Assembly: GCF_007830265.1 (NCBI RefSeq)
Contig: NZ_VLKE01000001.1
Location: 2,790,001 to 2,854,000, forward strand
Origin: Micromonospora olivasterospora
GTDB lineage: Bacteria > Actinomycetota > Actinomycetes > Mycobacteriales > Micromonosporaceae
Direction: 5' to 3'
Length of the DNA: 64,000 nt
Shown here: positions 62,838-64,000 of the stretch, piece by piece
How the letters are laid out: every line of letters starts with the position of its first letter
Position numbering within the stretch: the first letter of the stretch is position 1
Translations under genes and position numbers: made by a program
The notes under the pieces: generated by a model
The model's database searches: none
Told to the model about the DNA's origin: nothing
Seen by the model: only the letters and a program-made list of their open reading frames with translations

Positions 62838-64000
62838 GTGCCCCGAGGCGACGGCCGGCTGAGCCACGACCTTGACCCCCAACGACCCGGCCCGCAGGAC
62901 GCGTGTGGCGTCTTCGGCGTCTGGGCGCCGGGGGAGGAGGTCGCCAACCTGACCTACTTCGGGCTCTACGCCCTCCAGCACCGTGGCCAGGAGGCCGCCG
63001 GGATCGCGGTCAGCGACGGCTCCGGCGTGGTGGTCTACAAGGATCTGGGCCTGGTCGCCCAGGTCTTCGACGAGCCCACCCTGGCCAGCCTGCGCGGGCA
63101 CGTCGCCATCGGGCACGCCCGCTACTCGACCACCGGCGCCTCGACCTGGGAGAACGCCCAGCCGACCATCAGGTCCACCAGCGCCGGCACGACCATCGCG
63201 CTGGCCCACAACGGCAACCTGGTCAACACGGCCGACCTCCAGCGCGAGGTGAGCGAGCGCGGACTGGTGGCCGACGGCGCGACCAACGACACCTCCCTGG
63301 TGACCATGCTGCTGGCCAGCCGGCCCGACCTCTCGGTCGAGGCCGCCGCGCTGGAGGTGCTGCCCCAGCTGCGCGGCGCGTTCAGCTTCGTCTTCATGGA
63401 CGAGTCGACCCTCTACGCGGCCCGCGACCCGCACGGCGTACGCCCGCTGGTGCTCGGCCGCCTGGAGCGCGGCTGGGTGGTGGCCAGCGAGACGGCCGCG
63501 CTCGACATCGTCGGCGCGAGCGTGGTCCGCGAGGTCGAGCCGGGCGAGCTGATCGCCATTGACGAGGACGGCCTGCGTTCCGCCCGGTTCGCCGCGCCGG
63601 AGCCGAAGGGCTGCCTCTTCGAGTACGTCTACATCGCCCGCCCGGACGCCACCATCGCCGGCCGCAACGTGTACGCGGCACGGGTGCAGATCGGTCGCCA
63701 GCTCGCCAAGGAGCACCCCGTGGAGGCCGACCTGGTCATCCCGGTGCCGGAGTCGGGTACGCCGGCCGCGATCGGGTACGCCGAGGAGTCCGGCATCACC
63801 TACGGCGCCGGCCTGGTGAAGAACCCGTACGTCGGCCGGACCTTCATCCAGCCGTCGCAGACCCTGCGCCAGCTCGGCATCCGGCTCAAGCTCAACCCGC
63901 TGCGGGCGAACGTCCGCGGCAAGCGGCTGGTCGTGGTCGACGACTCGATCGTGCGCGGCAACACCCAGCGTGCCATCGTCCGGATGCTGCGCGAGGCGGG
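62838..64000 (+). CDS. purF: Amidophosphoribosyltransferase (cut by window end)
   Basis: The first 387 residues are present. GTG 62838 has GGAG six bases upstream. A short propeptide of about 21 residues precedes the autoprocessed nucleophile in DACGVFGVW. Glutaminase features include YFGLYALQHRGQEAAGIAV and GHARYSTTG. The phosphoribosyltransferase part reaches the PRPP loop LVVVDDSIVRGNT near the right edge. Catalyses the first committed step of purine synthesis. The upstream 160 bp holds a -10-like TACACT at about 62742. Confidence 0.96.
   Translation, partial: MPRGDGRLSHDLDPQRPGPQDACGVFGVWAPGEEVANLTYFGLYALQHRGQEAAGIAVSDGSGVVVYKDLGLVAQVFDEPTLASLRGHVAIGHARYSTTGASTWENAQPTIRSTSAGTTIALAHNGNLVNTADLQREVSERGLVADGATNDTSLVTMLLASRPDLSVEAAALEVLPQLRGAFSFVFMDESTLYAARDPHGVRPLVLGRLERGWVVASETAALDIVGASVVREVEPGELIAIDEDGLRSARFAAPEPKGCLFEYVYIARPDATIAGRNVYAARVQIGRQLAKEHPVEADLVIPVPESGTPAAIGYAEESGITYGAGLVKNPYVGRTFIQPSQTLRQLGIRLKLNPLRANVRGKRLVVVDDSIVRGNTQRAIVRMLREA

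Overview
The window is very GC-rich actinobacterial chromosome. Codons end almost always in G or C, GTG starts are common, and many stop/start codons overlap as GTGA or ATGA. Gene content (clpB, pyrE, fbaA-DUF3151, purA, purD, purB, purSQL-purF, the htdX/fabG4/fadA2-like trio) and order resemble the core region of mycobacteria and especially Micromonosporaceae. I infer Micromonospora or a close relative. I see no rRNA, tRNA or CRISPR array.

Layout. 1-4967 looks accessory: the end of an exported structural protein, an Ig-repeat exported protein, a CPBP protease, a four-repeat exported Cys protein, and decayed fragments of a tyrosine recombinase and a transposase. From 4968 the core begins: a K+/H+ antiporter pair, a BNR lipoprotein, and clpB under a HAIR-type (HspR) operator. 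12673-17256 is a tight operon DUF4178-DUF2617-DUF4247-DUF350-lipoprotein-membrane aminopropyltransferase. Then come two paralogous four-TM proteins, an SDR, pyrE, an ArsR regulator and DedA. 22064-26043 is a Hen1-Pnkp RNA-repair operon. 26198-35549 holds an LPXTG-type surface protein, small conserved genes, fbaA, a LOG-family protein, DUF3151, a MinD/ParA-like ATPase and a diacylglycerol kinase-like gene.

35670-39675 carries purA and purD around a broken AbiEi-like gene. 39733-42824 is a fatty-acid locus (SCP2, acyl-CoA dehydrogenase, deleted acyl-CoA synthetase) with a divergent TetR regulator. 42799-46784 is a four-gene, translationally coupled operon: Nudix-winged-helix protein, J-domain-like/pseudokinase fusion, vWA protein and a divergent PurA paralogue. 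It is preceded by a twin operator-like site and is the best candidate here for an uncharacterised system. 46883-50731 is an HtdX-like hydratase and FabG4-like reductase, divergent from a FadA2-like thiolase across a perfect 16-bp palindrome. The right end is purB, a YbjQ protein, a frameshifted serine protease, purS-purQ-purL, a ComB-like phosphatase, an exported protein with a prion-like cytoplasmic tail, an SCP2-like gene and the start of purF.

Two dispersed palindromic repeat families (four and two copies) lie at gene 3' ends, and a 59-bp triplication spans a stop codon. Four genes have frame disruptions. Three of them, involving four apparent indels, are single-base changes at or beside short G/C runs, so sequencing error must be excluded before calling those genes dead.
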